Positions 18,095-27,483 of a DNA stretch of 64,000 nt are shown in pieces. The stretch's first letter is position 1, and each line of letters begins with the position of its first letter. The stretch lies in contig CAZHEF010000008.1 of NCBI GenBank assembly GCA_964531645.1, positions 1 through 64,000 of the forward strand, written 5' to 3'. The notes under the pieces are model-generated. The model ran no database searches and was not told where the DNA came from. It was given only the letters and a program-made list of their open reading frames with translations. Both the position numbers and the translations under genes were made by a program. The stretch comes from JBBIMS01 sp964531645 (GTDB taxonomy: Bacteria > Acidobacteriota > Aminicenantia > JBFLYD01 > JBBIMS01).

Positions 18095-18140
18095 GGAAAG
18101 GCTAAGGGCTCTCAGCTAACAGCTCATGGCTATATTCAAA
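18095..18140. repeat. intergenic repeat block B
   Basis: The 220-base gap between ftsK and the next gene contains CTCAGCTAACAGCTCATGGCT, made of AGCTNACAGCT-like words. AGCTAACAGCT recurs exactly in block D near 53.79 kb. No gene is seen in the gap. Confidence 0.4.
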
Positions 18141-18272
18141 AACCGTAAGATAAAAAGACCTTAGTCAGGAGCTTTTCTGTAGAACCATTGAAAGGCTGGC
18201 TTCAGAAGGAATGTGATATTTGTCATTTTAATCCATGAATAAGGAATTTAAAATAAAAACAGGGAGGAAAGA

Positions 18273-19883
18273 ATGAAAAAGAAGATAATATTAGCTTCAA
18301 TATTCCTTTTTGTAGTGAGTTTAAACCTACATTCAAGGCTTAAATTCATCGGACCGAACCCCTATTTTTCCTTCACCCATTTCCCTCAGGATTCAAGGTT
18401 TTTCTATCTGAGCTCTTCTATTTTCTTTTTATCCTATAGAAACCCTGGATGGATGGGGAATCTTGACGATCCATTTCGCTCACCCAGCGCCCTTTATATC
18501 AACACAGAAGAATCTGTAGAAGAGAACTTTGAGGGGACAAGGGCTAAAGCAAGTTTCAGGGGGACATGGTTCAATACTGAGCTAATATCCGCTCCCTATG
18601 TCTATGACTTCAAAGGTTTAAGGATAATTCCACTGGCGGGGGGTCAGTTTGATTCCTTTTCCCTTGAAGCGAAAGGTAATGCCATTGCCCACTCTTACGA
18701 TGGAAATTACTGGCTTGTTCCTTTCTCCTCAAAAGTGGCTCAGAAAAACTATAGTGGAAATTTAGGACTCCTCCTTTCCACTTCAATAAAAGAATTTCCC
18801 ATGGGCTTAATTTTCAACTATTCAAGGATGGAAGAGGGGAGCTCTTCTGGTTTCATTAAGTATTCTCAAGATGGAAGAGAAATAAAAATGAATCGCTACA
18901 CATGGGGGTGGTCTGCAACCTCAGGATGTCAGAAAATATTTGGTACATCAACAAACATTGATGCATTCTGGCAGGACAGTTTCACAGACTCAAAAAGAGA
19001 CCAGCTGGATTTTGTTTTTGGTATGGACATAAAAGACCATAAATTGGGATTTAGATACAGAAATATAAATGTTTATGGAGAATACTACAGCTACTCAAGA
19101 ACCCTTGACAAATACCTGCCTTCAGATACTGCTGAAAAAATTACAGCCCATGTGTTCAGGCCTTATGCAGTATTTTCCATAAAAGATTTCGGTAGTACAA
19201 AAATAAACGGTGTTTCTGTTTTTGAAATTGATTTGTTGAAGAAAAGACCGGTAAGCAAAAGAGGTAAAGAGTTTTTAAACTCCTACAATGAGAGAAAGCT
19301 AACAGGCGAATTTCTTCCCTTTGCCCATTTTGACCTGGAAAGAGGATTTTTAAGATTCGGATCGGGTTTCTCCTTTGGCTACAAATGGTATGACTATACT
19401 GATATCTGGGGAAGGCAGAAAGTTTATCAACAGAGCACCGCATATTTTGATTGGGAAAGTAGCTGGGAACATTCGAGCTATGGAAATGAGATATCCTTAA
19501 TTAGCTTTTCAGATCTTAATATCGAGCTTCTTTTAGAAAGGAAATTCAATTCAACCCTGAGACTTGAAATATTTAGAATGCTAACCTACTACAGGACAAA
19601 AAGATTTTATGGAAAAAACATTTATGATGGTGAAAGCTACAACTTCTTCCAGACCGCTGAAAGAAAAAACACATTGAAGGAAGACTGGCTTGGCGGGACA
19701 ATCGGAGTTCTTTTTGGTCAGAAAATCTCTATTGGAATATTTATGGATATTCCTGTTTTTTACAAGAAAAGTGTCTCAACAGAAGTAAAGGGTAAAACAT
19801 CGGAATTTTTTGAGGGATTCAGAGATTTCCAGCCACAGGTAAGAGAACCCTTAAAATTCTGGATAATGCTAATCTTAAAGTAA
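18273..19883 (+). CDS. predicted outer-membrane beta-barrel protein, unknown
   Basis: This 536-residue protein is not recognised. The N-terminus is a Sec signal (KKKIILASIFLFVVSLNLHS), and the remainder is rich in aromatic residues with many amphipathic strand pairs, e.g. LGFRYRNINVYGEYYSYS. There are no internal hydrophobic helices and the protein ends in MLILK. This suggests an outer-membrane barrel or surface protein. GGGAGGAAAG precedes the ATG. No operon partner is evident. Confidence 0.6.
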   Translation: MKKKIILASIFLFVVSLNLHSRLKFIGPNPYFSFTHFPQDSRFFYLSSSIFFLSYRNPGWMGNLDDPFRSPSALYINTEESVEENFEGTRAKASFRGTWFNTELISAPYVYDFKGLRIIPLAGGQFDSFSLEAKGNAIAHSYDGNYWLVPFSSKVAQKNYSGNLGLLLSTSIKEFPMGLIFNYSRMEEGSSSGFIKYSQDGREIKMNRYTWGWSATSGCQKIFGTSTNIDAFWQDSFTDSKRDQLDFVFGMDIKDHKLGFRYRNINVYGEYYSYSRTLDKYLPSDTAEKITAHVFRPYAVFSIKDFGSTKINGVSVFEIDLLKKRPVSKRGKEFLNSYNERKLTGEFLPFAHFDLERGFLRFGSGFSFGYKWYDYTDIWGRQKVYQQSTAYFDWESSWEHSSYGNEISLISFSDLNIELLLERKFNSTLRLEIFRMLTYYRTKRFYGKNIYDGESYNFFQTAERKNTLKEDWLGGTIGVLFGQKISIGIFMDIPVFYKKSVSTEVKGKTSEFFEGFRDFQPQVREPLKFWIMLILK

Positions 19884-20248
19884 AACCTTGAGAATTTCTA
19901 TATAGCCTTTAGTTTACTGCTAAAAGTAGCACGGGAAAAGAAATAAATGAGCGGGGAAATAAGTTAGTTTTTCCAAAAAATCAAATTAATAAAATTCTTT
20001 CTTCTGCTCCCTTAGGTAAGAGGGAAAAAAGAAAATTGGCGAGGTGGGCTAAAAAGGCTGTAGGCTGTTGGTGAGATTTGTTTAGAATTTTCAGGATTAT
20101 TTAACTTGAAGCTTGTAGCATGTAGCTTGTGACTATTTACATTTAACCTGTAGCTTGAAGCCTGAGACTATATATATACAGCCCTCAGCTTGAAGCTAAA
20201 AAACTTTTTAATTTGTCCTTTCAAAATTAATATGTTAAATTTTAAAGT
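19884..20248. repeat. intergenic repeat block C
   Basis: This 365-base gap has no gene. Between about 20100 and 20205 it is built from variations of CTTGAAGCTTGTAGCATGTAG, AACCTGTAGCTTGAAGCC and CTCAGCTTGAAGCT. These are reverse-complement relatives of the CTACAGGCTACAAG words in blocks D and E. GGCTGTAGGCTGTTGG near 20060 is a further variant. Confidence 0.5.
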
Positions 20249-22069
20249 ATGAAAAATTTAATTGAGATAATGAAAGAAAGAGTTCTCGTTGCAGATGGTG
20301 CAATGGGGACTTACCTTATTGAAAAGGGACTTTCTCCAGATGAATGCAAAGAATTGCAAAACTTAAAAAATCCTGATCTCATTTTTTCAATCCATAAGGA
20401 GTATGTTGAAGCAGGAGCAGAAATAATAGAGACCAATACCTTTGCTGCAAATTCTGTTAAACTTTCAAAATTCAACCTTGAAAACAAAATAAGAGAAATA
20501 AATTATGAGGCTGTTAGAATAGCAAGGGAAACAGGGGGGAAGGATGTTTTTGTAGCTGGGTCTGTAGGTCCATTAGGAGTTATGCTTAGACCTTATGGAG
20601 TTTTCACTTTCAATGATATGGTGAGGGTTTTCAAAGAGCAAATTTCACTCCTTGTTTCTGCAGGAGTCGACCTCATAATTATTGAGACAATATCAAGCCT
20701 TCTTGAGGCAAGAGCTGCTCTCCTTGCATCAAAAAGTATTTCAGAAATTCCGGTTATAGTATCCATGACCTTTCTTGCGGATGGTAAAACCAAGTTTGGA
20801 GAAGACCTCACCCGTTCCCTGAACGAGTTAAAGGAGATGGGTACAGATATTGTTGGAGCCAATTGCACAGTTGGACCTCAGGAAACAGCAGAGATTGTAA
20901 TCCCTTATTTAAAGGAGAGTGAAAATCTCTTTTCAGTTATGCCCAATGCTGGCTACCCCACTATAGTGAGAGGTAAAACAATCTATTTATCCTCGCCTGC
21001 CTATTTCAGAGAATATGCAGAAATTTTCCTTGAAAATGGAGTAAACATAATAGGGAGTTGTTGTGGAACAAATCCGATCCATACAAAGGCTATAGCAGAG
21101 GCAGTAAAAGGAGAAAAACCAAGGAAAAGGAAGAGAATAGCATATGTTGAGATTATTGAGGAAGAGAAAAAAGAGGAAAAAGTAGAAGTCACTTCCCGGT
21201 TCAGGGAGAAACTTGGGAAGGAAAGTGTTTTCACTGTGGAGATAGACCCTCCAAAAGGGCGCAACTGCGAGAATGTTCTGGCTATTTCAAAAAAGTTGAT
21301 GTCTGCTGGAGTTGATGCTTTAAATATTGCTGAAAATCCCATGGCGAGAATGAGAATGAGCTCCATCGCCTTAGCTTATTTAATTCAGGAAAGGATTGGA
21401 ATAGAAGCTATTCTACATTTTACATGCAGAGACCGTAATCTGTTGGGAATTCAATCAGAGCTACTCGGTGCATCTGTTCTTGGAATAAGGAATATCCTTG
21501 CTTTAAGGGGGGACCCTGCTGAAATTGGAGACTTCCCGAAGGCAACATCTGTTTATGACATTGATACAGTTGGTCTTGTCCGTTTGATAAAAGAATTTAA
21601 TAAAGGCAGAGACATGGCTGGAAACACTATAGGAACTCCAACATCATTCTTAGTAGGAGTTGCAGTTAATCCATCTTCACCTGATTTAAATGCGGAACTG
21701 AAAAGACTTGAGGAAAAAATTGATGCGGGAGCTGATTTTGTCCTCACTCAGCCCCAATATGATATCTTAACCATGGAAGATTTTTTGAAGGAAACAGAGA
21801 AGTTTAAGACACCGATAATAGTTGGTGTTATGCCCTTGAAGAGCGCAAAGCATGCAGAGTTCCTTCACAACGAGGTCCCGGGTATAACTATTCCGGAAGA
21901 AATAAGGGAGAGATTAAAGAGAGCGAGTCTTGATGAACAGCCCAAAATTGGAATGGAAATAGCGATGGATTTTATCAAAAAAATAAGGGGAGAGGTCTCC
22001 GGAATTTACTTAATTCCATCGTCCCAGAACTTTGATATTATTTTCACTATAATTTCTGAGATGAGGTGA
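20249..22069 (+). CDS. bifunctional homocysteine S-methyltransferase / 5,10-methylenetetrahydrofolate reductase
   Basis: Two-domain cytoplasmic enzyme of 606 residues, the YitJ-like fusion. The N-terminal Zn-dependent homocysteine methyltransferase domain runs to about residue 300 with zinc cysteines C206 (GANCTVGP), C271 and C272 (GSCCGTNP). A charged linker (about 285-315) leads to the MTHFR TIM barrel, which starts near FTVEIDPPKG and carries the folate/FAD motifs ALRGDP and LTQPQYD. Together they reduce methylene-THF and support methionine formation. It is preceded by repeat block C and has no strong ribosome site. Confidence 0.92.
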   Translation: MKNLIEIMKERVLVADGAMGTYLIEKGLSPDECKELQNLKNPDLIFSIHKEYVEAGAEIIETNTFAANSVKLSKFNLENKIREINYEAVRIARETGGKDVFVAGSVGPLGVMLRPYGVFTFNDMVRVFKEQISLLVSAGVDLIIIETISSLLEARAALLASKSISEIPVIVSMTFLADGKTKFGEDLTRSLNELKEMGTDIVGANCTVGPQETAEIVIPYLKESENLFSVMPNAGYPTIVRGKTIYLSSPAYFREYAEIFLENGVNIIGSCCGTNPIHTKAIAEAVKGEKPRKRKRIAYVEIIEEEKKEEKVEVTSRFREKLGKESVFTVEIDPPKGRNCENVLAISKKLMSAGVDALNIAENPMARMRMSSIALAYLIQERIGIEAILHFTCRDRNLLGIQSELLGASVLGIRNILALRGDPAEIGDFPKATSVYDIDTVGLVRLIKEFNKGRDMAGNTIGTPTSFLVGVAVNPSSPDLNAELKRLEEKIDAGADFVLTQPQYDILTMEDFLKETEKFKTPIIVGVMPLKSAKHAEFLHNEVPGITIPEEIRERLKRASLDEQPKIGMEIAMDFIKKIRGEVSGIYLIPSSQNFDIIFTIISEMR

Positions 22070-22073
22070 AAGA

Positions 22074-23414
22074 ATGCCGAAGATCTTCCAAAAAAGGACT
22101 TTTGATTACTTATTAGCTCTAATTGCAATCCTTAAAATTATCTTTTGGCAAAGTGAAAATATCCGATCATTGATTCTGTATATGTTGGTGTGCAGGAAAA
22201 AATAAATATTCTCCACGAAAAAAGAACCAGACTCTGTAAATACTCTCTCTTTATAATAATTATGGTATGAATTGGAAAACTCTTTTTCTCTTTCCCTGGG
22301 TTTTTTACTTTTACATCAATTTTTACCAAAGTAAAAAATATATACTGTTATCAGTTATATTTAATCTTCTTATACTTTTTGAGGGAGGGATTCATATCTT
22401 CATATGGACAAATATATTCATTGGTATTTATGGAATCCTATATTTTCTGGAGTCAAGAAAAGTTCTAGATCTTTTAAATCTTTTAAAATTTTTCCTTTTT
22501 CAGACCTTTCTCGGGAGCATAAAAATAATACCAATGGTTCATTTCTTCAAAGGATACAACCCCCCTGAAAATGCTTCTGACATACGGTTTGGTATAAGTC
22601 CTCCCTACACCATTAAAGAATTCTTTACCGCTTTAACCACTCCTTTCTGGGACCAGAGTATTCAAATTATATTGGTATTCCTGTCATTGTCCTTTTCTTT
22701 TTCACAATTTTCTTTGGCTTTAAATTCGGGAGACCCATTCTTTTTACATCTCTATTCTTTCTCCTTTTAACAATTAAATTTGATGGATTCTCACTATTTC
22801 ATCTATTAAGAAAATTCCCAATTTTTAACTCTCAAAGAATACCACCAAGATTCTTTGTTATGGCTATTTTTGGTTTTGGATTATTGAGTGGACTGATGAT
22901 AACTCATCTGCAATAGAAAATCAAAAAATTAGGGAAAAAAGCGGTTGTTTTATTTGGAATCTTTTTGCTTGTTTTTATCTCTTACATTTATTTAGACCTG
23001 AACCGAGTTTTCAATTTATTCCAGAAAGATTGCAACCCACTGGAATTTCCTGAATCCCCTATTTTCTTCAATTACACTCCAAAAATTATCCCTTCTGGAA
23101 GATCCGCTCAAGGACTTTCTGAACCAAATCTCAGAATTTGGAAGCTGAGTTTAAAGGAGGATGTGAGCGCTGTCTTTGAAGGTCTCGGTTGGAAATTATA
23201 CAGAAATGTTCTCAAATTTGAAATTTACAGGAATGGAAAATTTGAGAGGATAGTTTCTCAACCTTACAATGGTTCAATTTTATTAGAAATTCCTAAGGAT
23301 GCGACTATTTTAAGAATGAAATACGATTCGCCCTATTTTAAAGCTGGACTTGTAATTTCGTTGCTCTCTCGTTTGATTGCATGTTTATATTTGTTCATGC
23401 CACGATTTCTTTAA
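22074..23414 (+). pseudogene. broken polytopic membrane protein (YfhO/GT-C-like)
   Basis: There are three fragments in one direction. The first is 22074-22205 (hydrophobic start, then stop). The second is 22267-about 22730, with several transmembrane segments and FGISPPYTIKEFF. After a frameshift, the reading continues through GFKFGRPILF to an in-frame TAG at 22914-22916 and then to 23414. The last part has a membrane segment, a soluble domain and a final membrane segment YFKAGLVISLLSR, an ending reminiscent of YfhO-like membrane proteins. The family call is weak. It follows the MTHFR gene by only four bases, as if once co-transcribed. Confidence 0.6.
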
Positions 23415-24234
23415 TTCTCCTTATAAACAAAGGGAAAAGCTCTTCTGACTCATTAATAAATTTCTCAATTCTTTTCCATTTTATGTCCAGGTATTCATGA
23501 ACGAGAATGTTTCTCAGGGAGGCAACCCATGAAAATCTTTCTCCAAATTGACTATCTAAATATAATGCGCAGAAAATCTTCAATGTATCTCTGTATGTCT
23601 GAGGAATTTCCCTTTTTTCTGAGGCAAGTATTGCTTTAGCAATGTCAAGGGCGCTCATCACTAAATTTTCTATCCATCTTTCCACTATCTTCCTTTTGAA
23701 GCTGTCTTTAAGATAATTATCCCATGTGAATTTTTTTATCTCATCAATTTCGCTGAACTCATTTTCCAAAAATCTTAGATACTCTAAAATCCTTGCCCTA
23801 TCTTCTGGAGAAAGGGAAGTTGCTCTTTCACTAATTTTGTAATAGTCTGCTACAAAGTCCCACCAATCAATTGCTTCATAGCTAACTTTGCAGAGAAGGT
23901 CAAGGAAAAGTTTTCTATCTTTTATTACAAGAGGTCTTCCCCTTCTTAAAACATTATAAACAAGAGCGGGTCGTGCTCTGTTTAGAACAACAAAATCAAC
24001 ATTGTCAGTTTTGAGTATTTCAACAATGCTTCCCCATATTCTTAATTCTCCAGGATACTCCTTATCTGTTTCAATCTCCATATACTCATCAGGTTTAAAG
24101 TATACTCCAATATCCCAGTCAGAAATATTACTTTCCCTTCTCTCTGACCTTGAGCCGAATAAAAAAGCAAGAATCACTGAAGGTTCACTTTCAAGGAGAT
24201 TTACAAGACTCTCAATTTTTTCTTCCATTTTCAA
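23395..24234 (-). CDS. fused MntA-type nucleotidyltransferase and HepT-type HEPN RNase
   Basis: One 279-residue chain holds both halves of an MNT/HEPN toxin-antitoxin pair. The N-terminal half has the polymerase-beta-fold signature GSRS (27-30) with S38-D39-W40-D41, the metal-binding DxD of MntA. The C-terminal alpha-helical half ends in RNILVHEY, with R241, H246 and Y248 matching the R-x4-H-x-Y RNase motif of HepT. In known two-gene systems MntA adds AMP to that Tyr to silence HepT. The gene overlaps the D-aminoacylase by four bases and is intact between pseudogenes. A single-chain housekeeping nucleotidyltransferase is the alternative. Confidence 0.78.
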   Translation of the reverse strand: MKMEEKIESLVNLLESEPSVILAFLFGSRSERRESNISDWDIGVYFKPDEYMEIETDKEYPGELRIWGSIVEILKTDNVDFVVLNRARPALVYNVLRRGRPLVIKDRKLFLDLLCKVSYEAIDWWDFVADYYKISERATSLSPEDRARILEYLRFLENEFSEIDEIKKFTWDNYLKDSFKRKIVERWIENLVMSALDIAKAILASEKREIPQTYRDTLKIFCALYLDSQFGERFSWVASLRNILVHEYLDIKWKRIEKFINESEELFPLFIRRIKEIVA

Positions 24235-25817
24235 TCTCTCTTTATAATCATCCCGGAAAGCTTTCCTGTGTGACGATTTTTTTCAACAACAATTTCTCCG
24301 TTTACAATCACATATTCAATTCCCTCAGGATATTGATGGGGATTTGAAAATGTAGCTTTATCTATTATTTTTTCAGGCGAAAAAATTACTATGTCAGCGT
24401 AAGATTTTTCTTTTAAAATTCCTCTTTTCTTTATTCTGAAGGTATTTGCTGGAAGGGATGTCATCTTCCTTATTGCATCTTCAAGGGAAATAACCTTTTC
24501 CTTTCGGACATATCGTCCTAAAATTCTTGGATATGTTCCGTAAGACCTTGGATGGGGGTATCCCTTTCCAAATATTTGCATTGCACCATCAGAGCCTATC
24601 ATCAAGTAGGGAAGTTTCATCAAATCCTTTACATCAGACTCATCCATCTGGAAGAATATCCCCTGAGCATCGCCATTTTTAACTATTTCTATTATTAAAT
24701 CCGCTCCATTTTCAATTATTGGTTCTTTCCCTTCCATCTCAAGAATTTCCTCAAGATTCTTCCCTTCGTATTCCCTTTTCCACGGGCATGAGGCAATGAA
24801 AATGCTCTGGAGCTTATTTATTCCCTTTACCGAAGTTAGTCTTACCTGAATTACATGGGATTTAATCTTTTCGTATTGCTCCTTCTGGAGAAGCTTTTCT
24901 TTAAATTTTTCAAGCCCTCCTTCTCTACTCCAGGCAGGAAGGGAACTTTCAAAACCAGAACTTGTTGCAGTGTATGGATACTGGTCTAAAAATACCTCAA
25001 TCCCTCTTCCTCTTGCTGCCTCAACAGGCTTTGTGATTCGCCAGAGCTCATTCCAGACATTTTCCTCAGCAAGTTTTATATGGGAGATGAGGACAGGTAT
25101 TCCATTCTTCTCTCCAACTTGAATAGCCTCTTCAATTGCCTCTTTTATAAGCTTTCCTTGATTTCTTATGTGGGAAGTGTAAATCCCGTGATATTTGGCA
25201 ACAACCTTTCCGAGCTCCACAAGCTCCTCAGCATTTGAGTAAACTCCTGGCATATAGGCAAGACCTGTTGAAAGACCGAACCCCCCTTCCTTTAACTCCT
25301 GCTCCAGGGTTTTTTTCATTTTCTCCATCTCCTCCTTTGTTGGAAGAGCCTGTTTTTTCCCCATCACAATTTCTCTTATCGTATTGTGACCAGCGAGAGA
25401 ACCATAATTTATTGAAATTCCATTGGATTTAAGCTTTTTAAAATGCTCTTTGAGAGGGTAAGAGTGACCCCCGCAATTTCCAGCAATAACAGTAGTCACC
25501 CCTTGAAAGGAGTAATTCTCAATCTTTGGATTCTTCTCTATCTCTTCAGCATGGGTGTGGACATCGATAAAACCAGGAGATACAACCAGTCCATTTGCAT
25601 CAATTACTTTTTTTCCAAGACTTTCTTTAATATAGCCTATCTTTTTTATAAATTTTCCCTTTATCCCAATATCAGCAATGAACCATGGGTTCCCTGTCCC
25701 ATCAATAATTTTCCCATTTTTTATCACTAAATCATATCTTTCAGGGAAAATTGAAAAACCCCAAAATAGCGATATTACCAAAAGACTTTTAAATACTCTT
25801 TTCATTTCCACCCTCAT
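24231..25817 (-). CDS. N-acyl-D-amino-acid deacylase (D-aminoacylase family), secreted
   Basis: Amidohydrolase-fold enzyme of 528 residues with an N-terminal hydrophobic signal (about 7-22) followed by the amidohydrolase start LVIKNGKIIDGTGNP. The metal motif DVHTHAEE (about 80), NCGG, FGLSTGLAYMPG and SHIK, and a late SDGAMQI match D-aminoacylases, which hydrolyse N-acyl-D-amino acids or related amides. The signal suggests periplasmic action, possibly on peptidoglycan-derived or food peptides. The downstream toxin-antitoxin-like gene overlaps by four bases. Confidence 0.85.
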   Translation of the reverse strand: MRVEMKRVFKSLLVISLFWGFSIFPERYDLVIKNGKIIDGTGNPWFIADIGIKGKFIKKIGYIKESLGKKVIDANGLVVSPGFIDVHTHAEEIEKNPKIENYSFQGVTTVIAGNCGGHSYPLKEHFKKLKSNGISINYGSLAGHNTIREIVMGKKQALPTKEEMEKMKKTLEQELKEGGFGLSTGLAYMPGVYSNAEELVELGKVVAKYHGIYTSHIRNQGKLIKEAIEEAIQVGEKNGIPVLISHIKLAEENVWNELWRITKPVEAARGRGIEVFLDQYPYTATSSGFESSLPAWSREGGLEKFKEKLLQKEQYEKIKSHVIQVRLTSVKGINKLQSIFIASCPWKREYEGKNLEEILEMEGKEPIIENGADLIIEIVKNGDAQGIFFQMDESDVKDLMKLPYLMIGSDGAMQIFGKGYPHPRSYGTYPRILGRYVRKEKVISLEDAIRKMTSLPANTFRIKKRGILKEKSYADIVIFSPEKIIDKATFSNPHQYPEGIEYVIVNGEIVVEKNRHTGKLSGMIIKRD

Positions 25818-25922
25818 TTAAGAATTATAGCATAAATAAGCAATACATAATAAACTAGAGGCTCTTGAATTTTGATGGCTCAGTAACTCTTCTTTTCTAT
25901 TAAGCGCCAGACAACAACTTAA

Positions 25923-25950
25923 TTGTTAGCTTCTAACGATTTGGTATAAT
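25923..25950 (+). promoter_or_regulatory. possible promoter before the helicase remnant
   Basis: -35 TTGTTA (25923-25928), 16 bases, -10 TATAAT (25945-25950). A small inverted repeat GTTAG/CTAAC at 25925-25937 overlaps the -35 and could be an operator. It now leads only into degraded sequence. Confidence 0.3.
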
Positions 25951-25959
25951 GAAAAATGC

Positions 25960-26770
25960 AAGGGAGAAGAAGATATCGCTGAGATTTGCCGTGGGAAAAG
26001 AGTAATTCGGGTCTCCGCCACTCCTTATATAAGCAAAAAATACATAAACAAAATTTTTGAACTTTCAGAACAGGGAGATGATTCCGCAGTTCAGGCATTC
26101 ATTGATGAATGAAAAGCGGAAAGATATGATAGCAAGGATTTCAGACCTGATTTTAAAAAGGACCTGAAGAATGACCTTGAAATTTTAAGACAGATAAAAT
26201 CTATGTGGCAGTCAATAGAAAGGAACCCAAAACTGGAGACATTACTTGAAAATTTGAAAAAACACGACATCCTGAGAAATAAAAAAATAATTATCTTTAC
26301 CGAATTAAAAGAGACCGCAGAGTATTTAACGAATGGAATAAATTCAGAATTAGGCAATATAGCCCTTTTATTTCATGGTGGTTCGCGAGAGGATGCATTA
26401 GGGATAAAGATAGACAATTTTGATGCTCGAGCACGGTTTCAAAAAGAGGAGTATAAAATTCTTGTCTCAACCGAAGTCCTTTCTGAAGGTGTCAATCTTC
26501 ATAGGTCCCAATATAGTAATAAACTATGACATCCCCGGAATCCAACCAGGTTAATGCAAAGAGTTGGTAGGATAAATCGTATAGATACGCCATTTGACAG
26601 AATTCATACATCTAACTTTTCCCAACAAGACAGGTAGATTCTGAAATTGAACTCACAAACATTGCTCGTTCAAAATAGAAGCCTTTTTAACATTATTGGG
26701 TGGTGATAGTGCAATCCTTACAGAAGGAGAACTTGTTTCCTCCCATGAACGATTTGATATGAAGGTCATT
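25960..26770 (+). pseudogene. remnant of a SNF2/DEAD-like helicase (PLD-helicase type)
   Basis: Only the C-terminal part remains, and it is split. Recognisable pieces are RVSATPYISKKYI, then an in-frame TGA at 26110-26112, KIIIFTELKETAEYL (helicase motif IV), ILVSTEVLSEGVNLH (motif V), a frameshift near 26510-26535, NPTRLMQRVGRINRID (motif VI) and FLTLLGGDSAILTEGELVSSHE. The order and the last motif resemble helicases of defence-type systems that carry a phospholipase-D domain. The first half, including Walker A, is absent. At least three frame disruptions are present. Confidence 0.75.
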
Positions 26771-26774
26771 TTCG

Positions 26775-27009
26775 ACAAAAATATATACACAAAAGAAAAT
26801 TTGAAAAAGATGGAATTAAATGAAAGACAGATTAAAGTAGTAGTGTATGTAAAAGAAAAGAGAAAAATTACAAATAGATAATATCAGTATCTTAATAATG
26901 TTTCAAATAAAACCGCTTTTTTAGAATTGTCTAACCTTGTAGAAAAAGATTTATTAGTAGCTAAAGGAGGTGGAAGATCAGTAGTATGCCTGAAGGTAAT
27001 GAAAAAGTA
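26775..27009 (+). pseudogene. C-terminal remnant of an AAA_4/AlbA-type (RecG-like) ATP-binding regulator
   Basis: The frame reads NERQIKVVVYVKEKRKITNR, an in-frame TAA (26879-26881), YQYLNNVSNKTAFLELSNLV and then EKDLLVAKGGGR, ending at 27009. This is the winged-helix tail common after divergent AAA_4 (AlbA_2) domains, where the usual word is ITNxEYQ, so GAA probably became TAA. It is joined in frame to the helicase remnant with no intergenic space, so a deletion has fused two genes near 26760-26800. Confidence 0.6.
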
Positions 27010-27480
27010 ATGATTAAGTAATGAAAGTAACAATAAAGTTCTTAAAAATAAGACAAGCAAAAAACCAGGAGAATAGATTTCTAAAGGAATTTTAGATTGG
27101 TATAACCGGGAAGGGCTACTAAAGGGCTAATAATAGGCTAATATGAATTGTAATGAAAGGTAATGAATGGGGCAAAAATGACTCAAATGAGGCAAAAAGG
27201 CGAATATTTGGTGGTTGTCAAAGACACCGAATGACAAATAAAGAAGCAACAAGGAGCAAAAATGAGAGAGAGAGAAGCAATAATTTTTAATCGAACTTGA
27301 CGAAAAATGGCTTGAATTAAAAATCCAAAGGATGAAAAATCTTTTAAAAATTGCCGAGCCTGACAAAGCAAATAAATTGTAGGGATTGAAAAAAGAAATT
27401 GTGGGAGGAGGAAAACAGATAGAAAAACCACGATTAATATTTTTGCCTATAAAGATTTATTGAAATAAAATTAAGTTTTA
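27010..27480. other. degraded AT-rich stretch without a gene
   Basis: About 470 bases with repeated small words (GGTAATGAA, GGCTAATA, GGCAAAAA) and no frame with codon structure on either strand. It probably contains debris of the preceding pseudogenes. A promoter for the polysaccharide cluster lies at its right end. Confidence 0.4.
27443..27471 (+). promoter_or_regulatory. possible promoter for the polysaccharide cluster
   Basis: -35 TTGCCT (27443-27448), a 17-base spacer and -10 TAAAAT (27466-27471). The predicted start of transcription is only a few bases before the ATG at 27484, which has no visible ribosome site, so a near-leaderless message is implied. Confidence 0.35.
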
Positions 27481-27483
27481 GTA

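Noticed and set aside
27127..27431. Two overlapping minus-strand frames of about 80 codons before the flippase
   Set aside because: They are Phe/Ser/Leu-rich low-complexity translations in degraded AT-rich DNA with no start signal.
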